NCBI GenBank assembly: GCA_032622095.1
Contig: CP136068.1
Span: forward strand, 63,390,025-63,454,024
DNA: 64,000 bases
Direction: 5' to 3'
From: Siphonodentalium dalli
Lineage: Eukaryota > Mollusca > Scaphopoda > Gadilida > Siphonodentaliidae
Part shown: in pieces, positions 22,440 through 35,786 of the stretch
How positions within the stretch are numbered: position 1 is the stretch's first letter
Layout: each line of letters starts with the position of its first letter
Position numbers and translations under genes: made by a program
The notes under the pieces: generated by a model
What the model was told of the DNA's origin: nothing
The model's input: the letters and a program-made list of their open reading frames with translations, nothing else
Databases searched by the model: none

Positions 22440-25400
22440 AGATGCTCTTATGTCCATTTTTAGGCTCCCGTGTGCATTTTGTGAAGAAATATAGCCACTA
22501 TGCTCATGATGTTGCTTGATATCTGGGGCACCAGAAAACAAATGTTAGACACCTGGGGGTCGCGACTGGGTGGATTTATGATGTCATCAAGATGGCCGTC
22601 ATCCAACATTTCAGAGTAGGCACTGAATCAGTTTGATTAATAGCTACTAGTGAATTTATGGTAGGAAATATAATATTTCTCTACTGATGTGATACTAAGA
22701 TAACAGGCTTCACTTTGACAGAAAAATTGACAACATTTAACCAAGATGGCCGCCAAAATGGTGACCGAAGTTCGGAAAAATGATGAATTTTCACACATGT
22801 CTCTTAAAACATTCACGGTTGTTTGAAATCGGTGGCTAATATCAACTTAATTTTAAATACATTTGAATACCTAACCATTTGAACATGATAATATGTCATA
22901 CTTTGGGTCTTATTCATACAAAATGTCGTCAAAATGTGAATTCATAAATATGCTATGAAATTTTACCAAATATCGATTTTGTAATTCAAGCCAAGTGTTA
23001 GCCAGAAAATAGCTGAATTTGATGACACACATTTGCAACAGGTTTAAACATATAGATTTCCATATAATTACAACCAAAAAAGTGCATCTGTATTCAAGAT
23101 GGCGACCAAAATGGTTGCCAAAATTGATAAATCACAAAAATTTGTCAAATTTTCTTTGATATCACTCCTAATGTGCGATTTAGTTAATATAGGTGAATAT
23201 ATTTGCTCCGTGTTGGCGTAATAACATGGAGACATGATACAATATGAATAGTTTGTGAACAATGGCTGTTTATACTCAAGAATTCGAGAGAATGAAACTT
23301 CGAAAATGAGATGAAATCATCAAAATGGCAACCATGAACAATTTTAGAGTTGGCATTGAGTCTGGGAGGAAAATTTAGATAGTGAAATGATTATGTTTCG
23401 CGACCAATAATACCATTGGATCACACTTCCTCTTGACGGTGCAATTTGGAACTCAAAATCAAAGATGGCTCCCAAAACGGCGACCGAAATTCTAATAATT
23501 GATGATTTTTCACACTCGCCTCTTAAATTATTCACAGCGGTTTGAAATCGGTGGCTACTAGCAACCTTATTTTGAATGAATTATACTATCTAATCATTCG
23601 ACAACCATGATATGTTTGATTAACATATTATTATCCATATGAATCTAAATTCAGGATGGTGACTCAGATGGTTACCAAAATGGAGAAATCATCCAAATTT
23701 GCTATTTTCATTGATAACGCTCCTAATGTGGGTTTCAGTGACTACTGGTAAACACATTTGTTCCCCTGTTGACAAAAGTGCCAGGAATGCTGATACAATC
23801 TGATAGAATATGAATATTTGCGAAAAGTAGCTGCTTATATTCGAGATTTCATGAGAATGGAAACAGAAACCATGAAAAGTAGATAAATTCATCTGATGTT
23901 GACCTATTTGAAAATATCAAAATCTGAATATATGCTGATTACATCCATCATTACATGTACATCAGAAATGTCCTGATTGGGTGACTCGACTGGAGAAAAA
24001 TCCCTACCTCAACAATAAGGCTGTCGTGATTGAGCAATACTTTAATTACTTCCCCTTGATATTGCCCCCTTATGGGGTTTGGCTAAGAATTTTTCACTTG
24101 ACTCCTGTTGCTCATGTAATGCCATCATACTAAGTCAATTCTACCGAAATTCAGCTGCTCACGGAAATTAATTGAATGGACATCACACAATGCAGTACCC
24201 AAAAACAGTAGCGGCATATAATACGTTGACATTACAGACATCTTCCATGTTAACAAGCTTAATAATTAGTGTATACTTAGTACAAATATAAGAATAGGAG
24301 CTAATATTTGTGTAATTCGTTCTTATTAATATACATGTACGAAAACACAGGGTATACTTTTGTGAAACTGAGAAAATTTACAATTGCCCGTCCTTGAATA
24401 ACATCTAGTTCAAATTGTGTGTGCATCAGGGGATTATATGACAGCAATTGCTTTGTAGCAGACGACCAAACGAGAGCGTTCAGATGTGAGCTCTATGTGT
24501 CTCCTGCGAAGAAGAATCGCATTGGCGGATTTCTACCAGACCTCTGCTTATTACATGCGATATATAGCGACTAGATATAAATTATGTTCAGGTTTGTACC
24601 AAAACAGAAACTGCTGTGGAGCTCTGGTCAGCTCATAGGTCAACTCACTGACTCCACACCCAAGATTTGCGAAAGCGTGGCTGATTTTGATCGAGCTAGG
24701 ATAGGAAGATAGCCTCATATAATGAGTTCAATTGGTATACATGTGTATTTGAGTTCCACAAAGATAGCTTTCTGGACATCGCATATACTGCAAGTTCGTT
24801 CCGTGTATGATCCACACCTTCCTGTTATGAACTTATGCACTCATCAAGTTTATATTAGATACACCCATGTCATATTTGTTACATGTGTTATCGAAGTTCT
24901 TTCATGCTTGCGTTATGCGTTCTCATCAAAATGTCATACAAGAAACATATTCACACCAAATTTTCTTTAAATGCCTGCATTTCTGTAATTTTATCGGCTA
25001 TCGGCAATGTTCCAGATAAAATTGATCATAATTTGCACACCAATGCACAGTTCGACTTGGCTGTAGAGGCAATTCAACTCACCGACATGTTGAGGTACAT
25101 GTATTATTATTGGGTGGAAAGTTTGTAGTATTCTTTCCAGATGTTTTATACAGGAACATTTGATATCCCACTACAATGAAATCAGGTCTGCAGAAAACTC
25201 AGGTCGTTAAACGTTGTAATCGCATACCTTCCTGAGCAATAGTTGAAGTAAATTTCAGTTATGGACTCTTCAAATAGCTAACAATCCACAATCTTCTCTC
25301 AATTCAAGCATAACATTGTTATCTATTACTTCCAACTTTTGCGCAGTATATATATTCCAAGCTTGTTATTGGCCTACTTGTGGATCCGACTATTATGGTT

Positions 25401-28294
25401 GTATTGTTTGCCAGCAAATTCTATAAACTACATTTGTTCGATGGACAATTAAAGGATTTCGTTCGAGATTGCGGGGTTTCTGTGATTCGAAGATCTTTAC
25501 TTTCTGTGAATTAACAGTTGATGTATAATGCTAATGAATGTCCCCATGTGGACGTTTTGCAAGAAATCTTAATAACGTTCCATTAAATGATCTTGATGAC
25601 CCGTCACTGTATTCATTACTTCGATGCACCACCATATGGCATGGACCAAAGACGAATTTCTGGTGTTTCGATGAGGTATTTCATCACTAAATATCCAGGC
25701 ACTAGGCATAGGCATTTTGATTTCACAATATATTTTCGTTGACAACCAGGAAGAAGTCGAGGAACCGTTATTTTCACTTGCTGGACTCGACATGGAGAAT
25801 GACAAACCTTAGGCTATTTTTGCCCGATACTGATGTTTTGACATATTCTAAAATAAACTGACAAGCATTAACTCGGTTATGTGCACAGCTCTGTTAGTCT
25901 ACATCAAAGTGAATATGCAATGTATCTGCTATGAGGTCAGTGGTCGTATTGAAATTTATTTATTAAATCTGTATCATGGACTCTCCATTCCACAACCGAA
26001 GCAAACATTCTATATGGATTCTCTGATATGCAGTCAGAGAGTTTTGTGGTGAGCTCTGTTAGCTTGCGAGATGAGTTTGTAATTCAACTGTAGTTGCTGG
26101 GGTGAGTTGGTTGTAGATAGACTACCATCAATGTGACCATTTATTGGACGAAGTAACAAGAGTGGTACATGTGCTGACTCACGTCTTGAGAAGTGTGACA
26201 ATGTCTCAACTATTCAAACGAATTTCGGGTGATGAAACACAGATATGCCAAAAACAAGAAACTGAACCATGCAATCTCCCCTTATTGTATCTTATTAGAC
26301 ACAACTGTTTCATAATTAGATACGAAATACTGTTTGCACTAACATGTAATGCCTGTGTATTTCTAAGTTGAGCAATTATATTTCCCGGCGGCAGTATGAT
26401 AGCAATGCAACTTCGACTTCGATGAAGTCAAGGTGTGATATTTTCCCTGAATCTTCTAAATTTTTGTAGCCGGGCGAAATCAACGTGGTCAACAATTCAT
26501 CAAGAATAGGCAACGAATAAAGCAGATCTGCCCCAAACGAAATAATATAGCCATAAAGTTGAATTTTTCTGTCTTTATTATGACTGCAGGGATTCTTTTG
26601 CGTTCGAGTACTCGTTATTGCTCTTATAATGATTCAGTCAGCACATATCCGGTTTGACTTCCTTCCCAGGAAACGGGCAGGATCGTTTAAATTATATTGG
26701 GCAATTTCATGTTAGGTTTCTAAGAGTCCATTCTGATATATTCTCGATTATAAACAAACTATGTTTGGTCAAACATAGTCACAATATAGCTTAACATGAT
26801 AGTATCTAATTTAGATTGGGCGAATATATCCAACTCCTTTCCTAAATGCCGTTTGAGAATATAAACATTTGTCACATTTTATAACTGAGTTTTGGCGACC
26901 ATCTTGGGTCAAATAGATCAATGTTGAGTGTAATTGAATGACACTAACGATATTTAAAACTGTGTACACTTTTGTTTATTTTATTATGCCTATTTCTGTC
27001 CAATGTTAATCTAGAACCTCGAGAAGCAAGTTTATTTGTGAAATTATATAGCGTATTATTTAATTTGCATTTTTCGCAGTATGGACAACAATTAGACACA
27101 AATTACAGCATAATATGTTTTCCAATGTACTTGGTGTTATGACTGATAAAAACAAAGACAAGTCCTACTCGCCACAGTTTACGAATAACCGAAAATGATG
27201 TAAGGGGCATGTGTAACAATTCAACACATTTCTATATTTCGGTCGCCATTTTGACAGCCATCTTAGTTTTTTTTTTATCAATCTTGTTCTTTCAGAAGGA
27301 AGCTTGGTGCAATTTTATCATTGCCGTAGAAATATTGTTTATTTTCTGTGTTAAATTTTCTTCCTCATTCAGTGCCCATTCTGCAATTTTGTGTGGCTGC
27401 CATGAAGATGATTTGACTTAATATTTTCGTGGTATAATTCTGTTGAATTCTTGGGTTTAAGCAGCTATATGGTTCACCAAATTTACAAATTATTCCATAA
27501 GTCCATGGATTTACGCGAAAAAGTAGCACATATTCACATATATTTACTTTTCCCGAACACATGAGTGATATCAATAAAAATTGGACAGATTTTGGTGATT
27601 TCTCCATTTTGGCAGCCATCTTGGCCGCCATCTTGGCCGCCATCTTAAACGAAAATGCACTATTTTCAGTGTAACTATATGGCAATTCACATATTTAAAA
27701 TATGTTTACATTATCTTCATCAAATTTAGTTATTTTCTGTTCAACTCTTGGCTAGAATCACATAATTGAATTTTGGTTAACTTTCATAGCACATATTTGA
27801 ATTCACATTTTAAAGATTGCTGGCAGGAATGAGATCCGAAATATGACATATTATGTTGTAGAAATGGTTGGATACTAGAATTTATTCAAATTTAGGTCTT
27901 TATTCGTTACAAATTTCACACATCGGTTAATGATTCAAGAGGAAAGTGTGAAAAATCATCAATTTTCCAAATTTCAGTCGCCATTTTGGTGGCCATCTTG
28001 GTTTATGGTGGCCACTTTTCTGTCAAATGGAAGTATGGGGTATTAGTTTCATGTCAGTGGTGAGATAATCCAATTTCTATAATAAATTCACAAGTAGATA
28101 TTGATCAAACTGACTCAGTGCATACTGTGAAATTGTGTATGGCGGCCATCTTGATGACGTCATAAATCCACCCAGTCGCGACCCCAAGGTGTCTAACATT
28201 TGTTTTCTGGTGCCTGAGATATCAAGCAACGTCATTGGCATAGTCGCTATATTTCTTCACAAAGTGCACACGGGAGTACATAAGAGCCTCTACT
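22440..28294. mobile_element. Large unit with ~1.4 kb inverted arms (candidate transposon)
   Basis: The left arm (22440 to about 23900) and right arm (about 26880 to 28294) are inverted copies at roughly 85-90% where compared: for example ACAAATGTTAGACACC and GTCGCGACTGGGTGGATTTA occur on opposite strands at about 22540-22580 and 28155-28205. Each arm has two ~0.72 kb modules carrying AAGATGGCNNCCAAAATGG and AATTGATGATTTTTCACACT. The 2.9 kb centre has only short frames; none is recognised. Exact termini and target duplication could not be fixed. Confidence 0.65.
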
Positions 28295-29230
28295 ACACAT
28301 CAAAATTCGACAACCGACACTTAACTTATATTGCAAAAGCTTTGTAGACTGAATTTTATGAAGTCGAACAGGGCCCATAACTCTGGTAGGCATTAATAGT
28401 CACAACCCGTGATATTATGCATATTCGTTCCCCATTTCTGGTCCATCACCATGCCATAGGGCATAAAAATATGACAACCGACTCTTGAGTTATAATGCAA
28501 AATGATTGTACGGACGGACGGCTCGAGACGTCAACTATATACCCGCCGACTAATATTGGGCGGTATAATAACCATATATCTATGTGTATACCTAACCAAA
28601 AACAATTCCCCTCCCCCCACCCACCCCGGTGGAGAAGACTTAAAAGAGTTCTTTGGTCATCTACAAATAATAGTGGAACCCCTGACCTGTTTCCCACTAT
28701 TTACACTGGTCAGTGTTCTCTGTCAGACACAACACACTCGATTTATTAAGGATATAATGGGGTCTAGGGCGATTTGTGACATATAGTGTACCTACACAAT
28801 GCTTTATTATTGTTGTTAGATACTGAAAACACCAGGAAACGTCTGGAAATACAGTTTTCGTTTTTTCTGATCTGTGTTTACCAATTAGTAAGACAGTTAA
28901 CACAGTTATTGAAGAACGGCTAAAAAAAACTCTGAAATTTTGATAAAAACATGAGAAAGAGGGGGTGGGTCCCCAAAATTTTGGCGGAAAACTTTTTGGT
29001 GTGCAATTTTTTTCCAGACCCCCCCCCCCCCCCCCCGGCTTGCTCAACCAATTTTCGTAGCTGGTTATCTAGCTAAGCCGGCTTAGTCACGACGTTCGTG
29101 GCTGACGAAATGGGTTAGTCTCACTTTGCAGACATGCGGCAGGGGATTAACTCAAGATGCGACCGGCTGTGTTGTTACAATGCTGGCGATTAGGCCGATC
29201 CAAGTTAAGCGTTGTGTTCAGGCCAACTTG
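28295..29230. other. Mixed non-coding with G/C homopolymer repeat
   Basis: A CCGACTCTTGAGTTATAATGC / CCGACACTTAACTTATATTGC pair occurs near 28312 and 28478. At 28945-29040 a repeat reads GGGGGTGGGT ... TTTTGGCGG ... AATTTTTTTCCAGACCCCC with a 20-base C run; it is a relative of 565-735. Open frames here span these simple sequences and are not supported. Confidence 0.45.
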
Positions 29231-29396
29231 TTTATACTATGGCCACGGTAACCATGGTCACTTATTTTTCGCGCATATGTATATAACTAATGTTCACAGT
29301 GAATATTTAATGTTGTGTCCAAGCGTGTTTATACTGTTGTCACTTGTTTTTCGCGCATATGTAAATAACACTAACTAATGTTCACCGTGAATATTT
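29231..29396 (+). repeat. Tandem duplication upstream of the MULE transposase
   Basis: GTCACTTATTTTTCGCGCAT...GAATATTTA and GTCACTTGTTTTTCGCGCAT...GAATATTTT are consecutive copies (about 29258 and 29338). They directly precede the TATA box and may be promoter repeats. Confidence 0.6.
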
Positions 29397-29400
29397 TTTG

Positions 29401-29408
29401 TATATAAG
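29401..29408 (+). promoter_or_regulatory. TATA box of the MULE transposase
   Basis: TATATAAG lies 34 bp before the ATG at 29442. Spacing would allow a short leader starting near CCAATCTTTC. Function is inferred from position. Confidence 0.45.
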
Positions 29409-29441
29409 GACTGGACTATGTCCAATCTTTCATAAATCAAA

Positions 29442-30482
29442 ATGGCAAATTCTCTAGTTAATGCATCGTTTATCCAAACAGCAGGGGTGGCAGGCATCTC
29501 ATCTACAATGGCAATAAATACAGAGTCAGATCTCGGCGTGTGGAAAATATTCATTGGATTTGTTGTGTAAAGACTTGTAGTGCTACTATTAATACAAAGA
29601 ATGACATTGTTTCGTCAGCGGGAACTCCTCATAACCATATAACGGATTTTGACCAAGTTCTGTGGACATGTTTGTATCAAACCTGAATCGTTTCTACGCC
29701 GATGGTACATTCGAGAAATCTCCCGACATGTTTCTTCAAATATATTCAGTCCACGCGTTCGTCGACAGTATAATGGTTTTCTCAAGCAAAAATCAGCAGA
29801 ATTAGGAATCAACCTTTCACCGACATATATCTTCACCGATTACGAAACTGAGCACTGCCCAGAACGCCCTACGATTGACTTTCTCGACAGCCATAATCAA
29901 AGGTTGCTTTTTCCACTACAGCCAGTGTGTAATGAAATATGCCGCGAAAACATGCAGGATGAAGAAAGAATACGACGACAACGACCCAATCGTGAAACCA
30001 TTAAGAGCCATCGCACTGCCATTTCTACCGGTTGACAAGATTAGCGATGCTTGGTTCACCACACTCGAAGAGAACGACATTTCACTGAACAACGACCAAC
30101 AAGTAGACCCCAGGGTAACGCAATTTACAGACTACATGGCAACCTTCTGGGTGGAGGGGTACCACGGAAGAATAATGTGGACCACTTTGACACTGTTGGG
30201 CCAAGGACCACGAACCACGTAGAAGGGTGGCACAGAAAACTACAACTGAGGATAGCGGGCTCCCATCCAAACATATTCCGGCTGATAGACTTCATAAATA
30301 AGGAACAAGCATTCAATGAATGTAAAATATTACAGATAAGTGCGGGCGGCAAAGTGAACCCACAGAAAAGAAAGTATCGTGCCTTGGAAAATTCAAGACG
30401 GCATTTCAAGAGAGTGTACTTGGCAGGCGAAATAGACGAAGTAGAGTTCCTGGATGAAATGGCCAAGTTATGCGGTCACTGA
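29442..30482 (+). pseudogene. Mutator-like (MULE) transposase with FLYWCH-type zinc finger, frameshifted
   Basis: The coding line changes frame at least four times but keeps domain order. ATG 29442 (frame 3) begins MANSLVNASF. Frame 2, about 29470-29650: RGGRHLIYNGNKYRVRSRR, then a finger with W-I-C-C-V-K-T-C-S-A-T and the H-N-H pair (GTPHNH). Frame 1, 29653-29780: FYADGTFEKSPDMF with the first catalytic Asp. Frame 3: FLKQKSAEL and YIFTDYET with the second Asp. Frame 1, from 29850: IIKGCFFHYSQC, the conserved Cys/His segment. Frame 3, about 30170 to the TGA: RTTNHVEGWHRKL with the catalytic Glu, then HPNIFRLIDFINKEQA. All three DDE residues survive, so inactivation is by frameshift. A transposase of this kind cuts and pastes DNA between long inverted repeats; none was located here. 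Confidence 0.85.
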
Positions 30483-30574
30483 GCATGTTGTTGTCATTGT
30501 TTCTAATTCGTTAATGTTTGTACCTCATATTTTTGCGTTATAATATTTGCATGAATTTTATATTGTCCATAACT

Positions 30575-30580
30575 AATAAA
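30575..30580 (+). terminator. Poly(A) signal AATAAA of the MULE transposase
   Basis: AATAAA occurs 92 bp after the stop codon of the transposase, a normal distance for a 3' end signal. No other AATAAA lies between. Confidence 0.5.
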
Positions 30581-30659
30581 CAGTCATAAATGCAACCCAA
30601 ACCTCCGTTATATCCCATAATCAAAAGGGCAGAAAAAAACGAATCCTACCAAACCAACT

Positions 30660-30960
30660 AGGAAGGGCCTAAGTAGTCATTAAGAGGATTATTCACACCT
30701 CTACCCTAACCTACCGAAAACAATAGGTGTCTACAAAACGGGAGGACCCCGACGAAATATGGCGGCTCAGTCGGCTGCCGCTGAGACGTTATCAATCAGA
30801 GTATTTCGTTTCCGAAATTTTCCTAATACCCGGTTATAGACACCCGCTGGTTTTAGCGTTTGTTGTGAACCCGTAGAATTCAAGACCACGCGTGTTTTTT
30901 TTTTTTTTGGTGTTGGGCTTTTCCGTTATGGCGAGAATACACGAAGGAATCAGAAAATGA
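30660..30960. repeat. Fragment related to the inner TIR unit
   Basis: GGATTATTCACACCTCTACC ... GAAAACAATAGGTGTCTAC resembles GGATTATTCACACCTCCCGC ... GAAAACAGTAGGTGCCTCTC in each 517-bp unit (19250, 19770, 20300), and GACCACGCGTG near 30886 matches the subterminal words at 12310 and 20690. Confidence 0.5.
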
Positions 30961-31189
30961 CTGGCAGGGATGCACTATGTAGTTTCCCATCTATACAATC
31001 GGTATAAGTTACATTGCGACTTCTGTCGACTTCAGACGGCTATACACACTGGCATCTTGCGATATATGCATGCATCATTGAATGCTGAATCCGATAGTAT
31101 TGATATATAATATGTCAAACTATTTTCTATTACCTTAAATTCTACATGTTATGTGCATATATTGACAAATGTCAGCGAAATGAGACTGA

Positions 31190-31372
31190 GTCGTGTCGAA
31201 ATAAACGATTTTGCCATCGGCAGTCACTGCATTTAATTAGTATATAAGAATGACGGTGTGTGTTGTCAATTTAGATATAACATTTGTAAAAATAACTACT
31301 TTGAACAAGATTATTCTCCACTTCTATTCGATCACCTTACCGGAGTGTTTCACATCACTTTAAAAGTTTTTT
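31190..31372 (-). repeat. Dispersed repeat D, reverse partial copy
   Basis: Ends GGAGTGTTTCACATCACTTTAA, the reverse complement of the start of repeat D at 18536 and 46933, and carries the ACACACCGTCATTCT-type middle in reverse. Confidence 0.7.
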
Positions 31373-32179
31373 CTTTTATTAATTTCAGAAACATTTGAAT
31401 TTGAAACAAAAATTGAATAATACAACTTAAAGCTTCTTCCTGGTTCAACTCAAGCAGTGGCGATATTGCGATTTATTCATTTATCAAAGTTTGGTTTATT
31501 TTAGCCTATAATTATACATGTATATGATGCATCAACCAGAATGACCCTTTTTCTTATTCCCTATAATAATATTGATATATAAAGGTCATATAATTACTTA
31601 TTATTTTATTCATTTGTCTTGTGATAGTTATTCCGTGAAAAACGTATTAATAAGCCTGCCACAAGTGAAGTAGTCTACTTTTGAGCCGATGTATACCGAT
31701 CCACCTCTGCAATATTCGGGGATCTTATAGCGAGGGAAGAATTATACTCTTGCGCTTCCATAAGTTCCATTAACTGTGAAGGCATACACTACTCACTAGT
31801 CCTAAAACTAATTGTGATATTCGGCAAGTGAAAGAAAGAATTCAGCCAAATTGCCAATTTTGGAATCAAATGTCAACTATATGTAGGCGTTACCATTTAT
31901 GTCACAATTCCAGTTTTAAAAGTCAATGTAGGCGTTACCATTTTAAAACTCTGAAACATGCCTCGAAAATTGGTGACGGAAACCACCTGAACGCGATAAT
32001 CTTTACAACCGTTACATATATATCTCGGTATAGATGACTGTGAGCTAGCAAACAATGTTTTACAGCTCATAAGCAATGATTTTTTTAGTGGTTTATGAAC
32101 ATAGTTTGCAAAAACGATAAATACTCACTTCGAGTCGCACGAGCAGCCGCCATTTTTCGGTGAAAAACTTTGTTTTATG
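31373..32179. other. Non-coding interval
   Basis: AT-rich; a short direct duplication AATGTAGGCGTTACCATTT occurs at about 31880 and 31925. No gene seen. Confidence 0.4.
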
Positions 32180-32300
32180 ACGTAGGTTCCAGGCCCTGCA
32201 TCTCACGGCAGCCCTGCTGGGGGATTTGAATCAAAGACCCCACAGCGATGTGGGTCGTTGACTGAGCATGTCATTATGAATGTAAATTGAGGTTTCCAAT
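32180..32300. repeat. Dispersed repeat related to the 72-bp minisatellite
   Basis: GACGTAGGTTCCAGGCCCTG, GCAGCCCTGCTGGGGGATTTG and CCCCACAGCGATGTGGGTCG match words at 10311-10480 and in the monomers of 9771-10262. Confidence 0.6.
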
Positions 32301-32671
32301 ACTAGAGTATGAATTAAAGATACCAGCATACAAGAACCCCATATTGGTGCTTTACCCGATGGTGGTTGCAAGGGGATGGTGGTGGGTACAAATAGGTGGT
32401 TGCAAGGGGATGGTGGTGGGAGCAAATAGTTTGGTGATGTAAACAATAATTAAGTTTCATGTATTGTTTACTGCCAAGAAACCACGCTAAAATGTGACTT
32501 ATACCGCATGTGTTTCCGGGCTTCGCCCAACCTCTATTCTGATTGGCTAAAATCAACTGCTCGATGTTACTTTCACTTTTATAATTAAATACAGTGACTT
32601 CATTGACTGTTCAGCCACCCGCTTGCATTAATTTTTCTTGACTTTCTAACATCTTGTATCAAATATTTTAA

Positions 32672-33314
32672 AGGGGTACTGTACACAAAGATAGGCGATT
32701 TTTTTATTTACTCCCATTGAAATAACTTTCAAGTTAGATTGTGTTCGTGTTATATGAGTTTCGTATAAACCTAATTTAGCGAAGAAAATATTGATCTTGG
32801 AAACAAAAATATTACGATTTCAAACTACGCGCCATGTTTTTGACCTTCACCGGAGAAGACGCGGTCGCAGGAAGAACCGGAAGTTCATTGCTCACAGCTT
32901 CGATTGATGCATTCGATCTCTTCCATCGAACAATCTCACTCCCTATAAAATACTTGACGCTTTATGACTCTTTGTTTCTTTCTCCCTTTTTCCGAATCGG
33001 TTATAACGGGCCTTCTTTTGCAGGTAACATGTTTTGTTTGCAACTCAATAATGTTCGCGAACGGCCGTCGACAAAAGACACGCAACATATGCGATTTCAA
33101 GAACGGTAACTCGTAATGGCATAATTCTCCATTTTATGACTCCAGCCATAAATGAATTTATATTAAATAATTCAATTTAACTTTTACGATAGCCTGTTAA
33201 CCGGAACGTTTTCAGTAGACATCGTCGACTCAAATTAGTTATTTTATAATATAATATTCATATTAGATCGCTATTGTCACCGGGAATTTATTGAAATTGG
33301 GGTACAGTACCCCT
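32672..33314. mobile_element. Short TIR transposon with TTAA target duplication
   Basis: AGGGGTACTGTAC at the left faces GTACAGTACCCCT at the right, and TTAA flanks both sides (32668-32671, 33315-33318). TTAA duplication is the hallmark of piggyBac- and Kolobok-type elements. At 643 bp with only a 92-codon unrecognised frame, it is non-autonomous. The right half (CACCGGGAATTTATTGAAATT) resembles the right end of repeat D near 47395. Confidence 0.85.
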
Positions 33315-33540
33315 TTAAAACCTGAATTTACATAGATTCGCAATTGATAAAGTCACGTTATCACTGTGCACCTATTGCCTTTAGAATTCCTCGTTTTATT
33401 TTACCTGACTATATTTTACTTATCGAATTTATTTCATGTCATAATCAATTGAGGGTGAGGAATTACAAACTATTACATTAGATTAGGAAGCCCTAGCACA
33501 AATAATGATTTTTTGTTTATTTTCAAATATACTTTATTTA

Positions 33541-34468
33541 AAACATGGCCACCTGCGGCTATCTTGGATTCTACTCTAAGTCTCTTTGCTAAACTGGAAT
33601 CCGATGTATTCCTTCATGGAAGCTACATACAGAATGATTGCATGAAATTTGCAAATCCATCCTACCACATAACGTGGCAAAGACTAATATGGAATCCTAT
33701 GCATTCCGGATACACAGATTGCATGACATTTGCAAATAAAATCTTCCACATCACGTGGTAACCAAATGGAATCTGATGTATTCCATATACACATGTAAAT
33801 AGACATAAAAAATGTCCACTTATCTAAATTACGCGCTCTGCCCCTGACGAGTTGTCAGCGCAAAAATAGACACGAAAAACTAGCTTAACCTTAAAGTGAC
33901 TATCCAAATTCAAGCAGTGTCGGGCATCACGTTGAACAAACATTACCTCCAGTCAAAGGCTGATGGTTGGGTATACATACACCATTTTATATACAAAAAA
34001 GCATGACTAAATTATTCGGCACACCCTAGAAGCCACATCCTTCATTCGATCATCACCAAACTTCATATGGATCTTCGGGTTGACCTCTAGATGGGAGCCA
34101 TCATTTTTTTCCAAATTTTTTTAAATAACATGGGTCGCCACCAGCCATCTTGGAGTTAAAACTTGAATCCATCAGCACACCCTGCAGCTGACATTTTTTG
34201 GAGAAATTATGAATATTTACAGGCATGTCCAGGTTCATTTCTAGATGGGAGCTATCATATTTGAATTATATTCGATCAAAAACATGGCTGCTGGCAGCCA
34301 TCATGGATTTTATTCTTTGCATCACTAAATAATCCAGCATGCCCTATACAGTCAATTTATTTGACCTCGGGTATTACTTTTAACATTTAACCTTTCTGCA
34401 TTCCTTATCGCTCCATTGTAATGTATGCCATTATATATCCCTCTCCAAGTTGAGCTACAGTGTCATTG
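33541..34468 (+). mobile_element. Repeat B variant, truncated
   Basis: Begins in the CATGGCCACCTGCGGC line; contains CACCAAACTTCATATGGATC, GACCTCTAGATGGGAGCC and CCCTGCAGCTGACATTTTTT; ends CCAAGTTGAGCTACAGTGTCATTG, cut inside the terminal hairpin. Its middle aligns with the outer element at 35529-44284 and shows what that element looked like before insertions. Near 33600-33770 a CCGAT/GGATAC-ATTGCATGA segment is duplicated. Confidence 0.7.
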
Positions 34469-34704
34469 CAAAAATTAACTAACGCTAGGTTGATAGATTT
34501 GTTGATTGGCACACAGAACGAATAATCAACTTTCGTTTACAGGCCCCTGGGGAAAAACTAAAATACTGATTTTCCAGTGACAAGGTTCAAAAGATCGATT
34601 TTGGCTAAAACCACACCAACTATCAAAACCCTAATAAATTCTAGAAATTTATTATTTTAGCCAACATATCTTCCATCGTATCTTTATATTGGCAATAAAA
34701 TTCC

Positions 34705-35290
34705 CTTTTATTAGTCAAGTTTTTCAAAAACTCGACTTATGGTTTGACGGACGGTTGGCGGGCAGGCGGGCGGCGGCAGGCGGACCTAAAGAATGCCTTA
34801 TAACTTTGACATTTGTGAATGGATTCAAAAACATTTTGGTTTGTGAGTTGCTCCCAATGACTATTTACTGCCTGTAGAAAATGGGTCACGTCCGAACTTT
34901 TTGACAAGAGTTATCCATCTTTGATGACTTTTTTGCAATTTTATCACCTGTTAGCGCGATAACTCAATCAAATATTAACTGATTACAACCATATTTGATA
35001 TATGAGTCTCTTGCAACAATATCTCGGACGAGTTCGAAAACCAGGTTTGTCCATACTTTTCCCCGGAGTTATGGACCTTTGTTTGTCAATTTTTAGCATG
35101 TTTTTCACTGTAAGCGCGATAACTCAATTAAATATTAATTGATATATGAGTCTCTTGCAACAATATCTCGGACGAGTTCGAAAACCAGGTTTGTCCGACT
35201 TTTTGGGCCTTGTGTGGGCCTTATTGCCAAGTTATTGGCAGAAGTTTTTTATCGACTGCCAATAAACTCGACATAGCATCTTAGATGCGT
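34705..35290 (+). repeat. Repeat E with internal duplication
   Basis: Starts with AAGTTTTTCAAAAACTCGAC and a GGCGGGC-rich stretch. GCGATAACTCAATNAAATATTAA...CAACAATATCTCGGACGAGTTCGAAAACC occurs twice (34967-35060, 35115-35190). It ends near AACTCGACATAGC. Probably a non-autonomous transposon, family not known to me. Confidence 0.5.
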
Positions 35291-35786
35291 ACCCCTTGTT
35301 TGACATATAACCTGGCAAAATTGAACAAAGCAAAGTTGAGATATCGTATCAGAAACTATCCAAATCTACCAAAGAAATCGAGTCGTCATCTTCCTTGTCC
35401 ACTCAGAGGTCTTTGACCCAGTTATAAAACCAATTGTTTACTTAAGCGGGTACTTAAACGTAGTGACTTAACCTATAAATTGCTCATATATGTTCTGAAA
35501 GTCATTCTGAAGCCACCCATACCTTTTTAGCTCAACTTGACAAAGTCATGGGTTGGCGTCGTCGTCCGTCTGTCCATGCATCATTGCGTCCGTCAACAAT
35601 TTCCTTTGCTGCACCCTACAAACCACATCTTTCATCCGATCATCACCAAACTACATATGGATCCTCGGGGTGACCTCTAGATGGGAGCCATCAATTTTTC
35701 CGAAATTCATTAAAAAGGATGGCTGCCAGCAGCCATCTTGGATTTCAAATTTGAATCCAACGCCGTACCCTGCAGCTCACATTTAT

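Noticed and set aside
32834-33109. 92-codon ORF inside the TTAA element
   Set aside because: No transposase motif; the element is 643 bp and such frames occur by chance.
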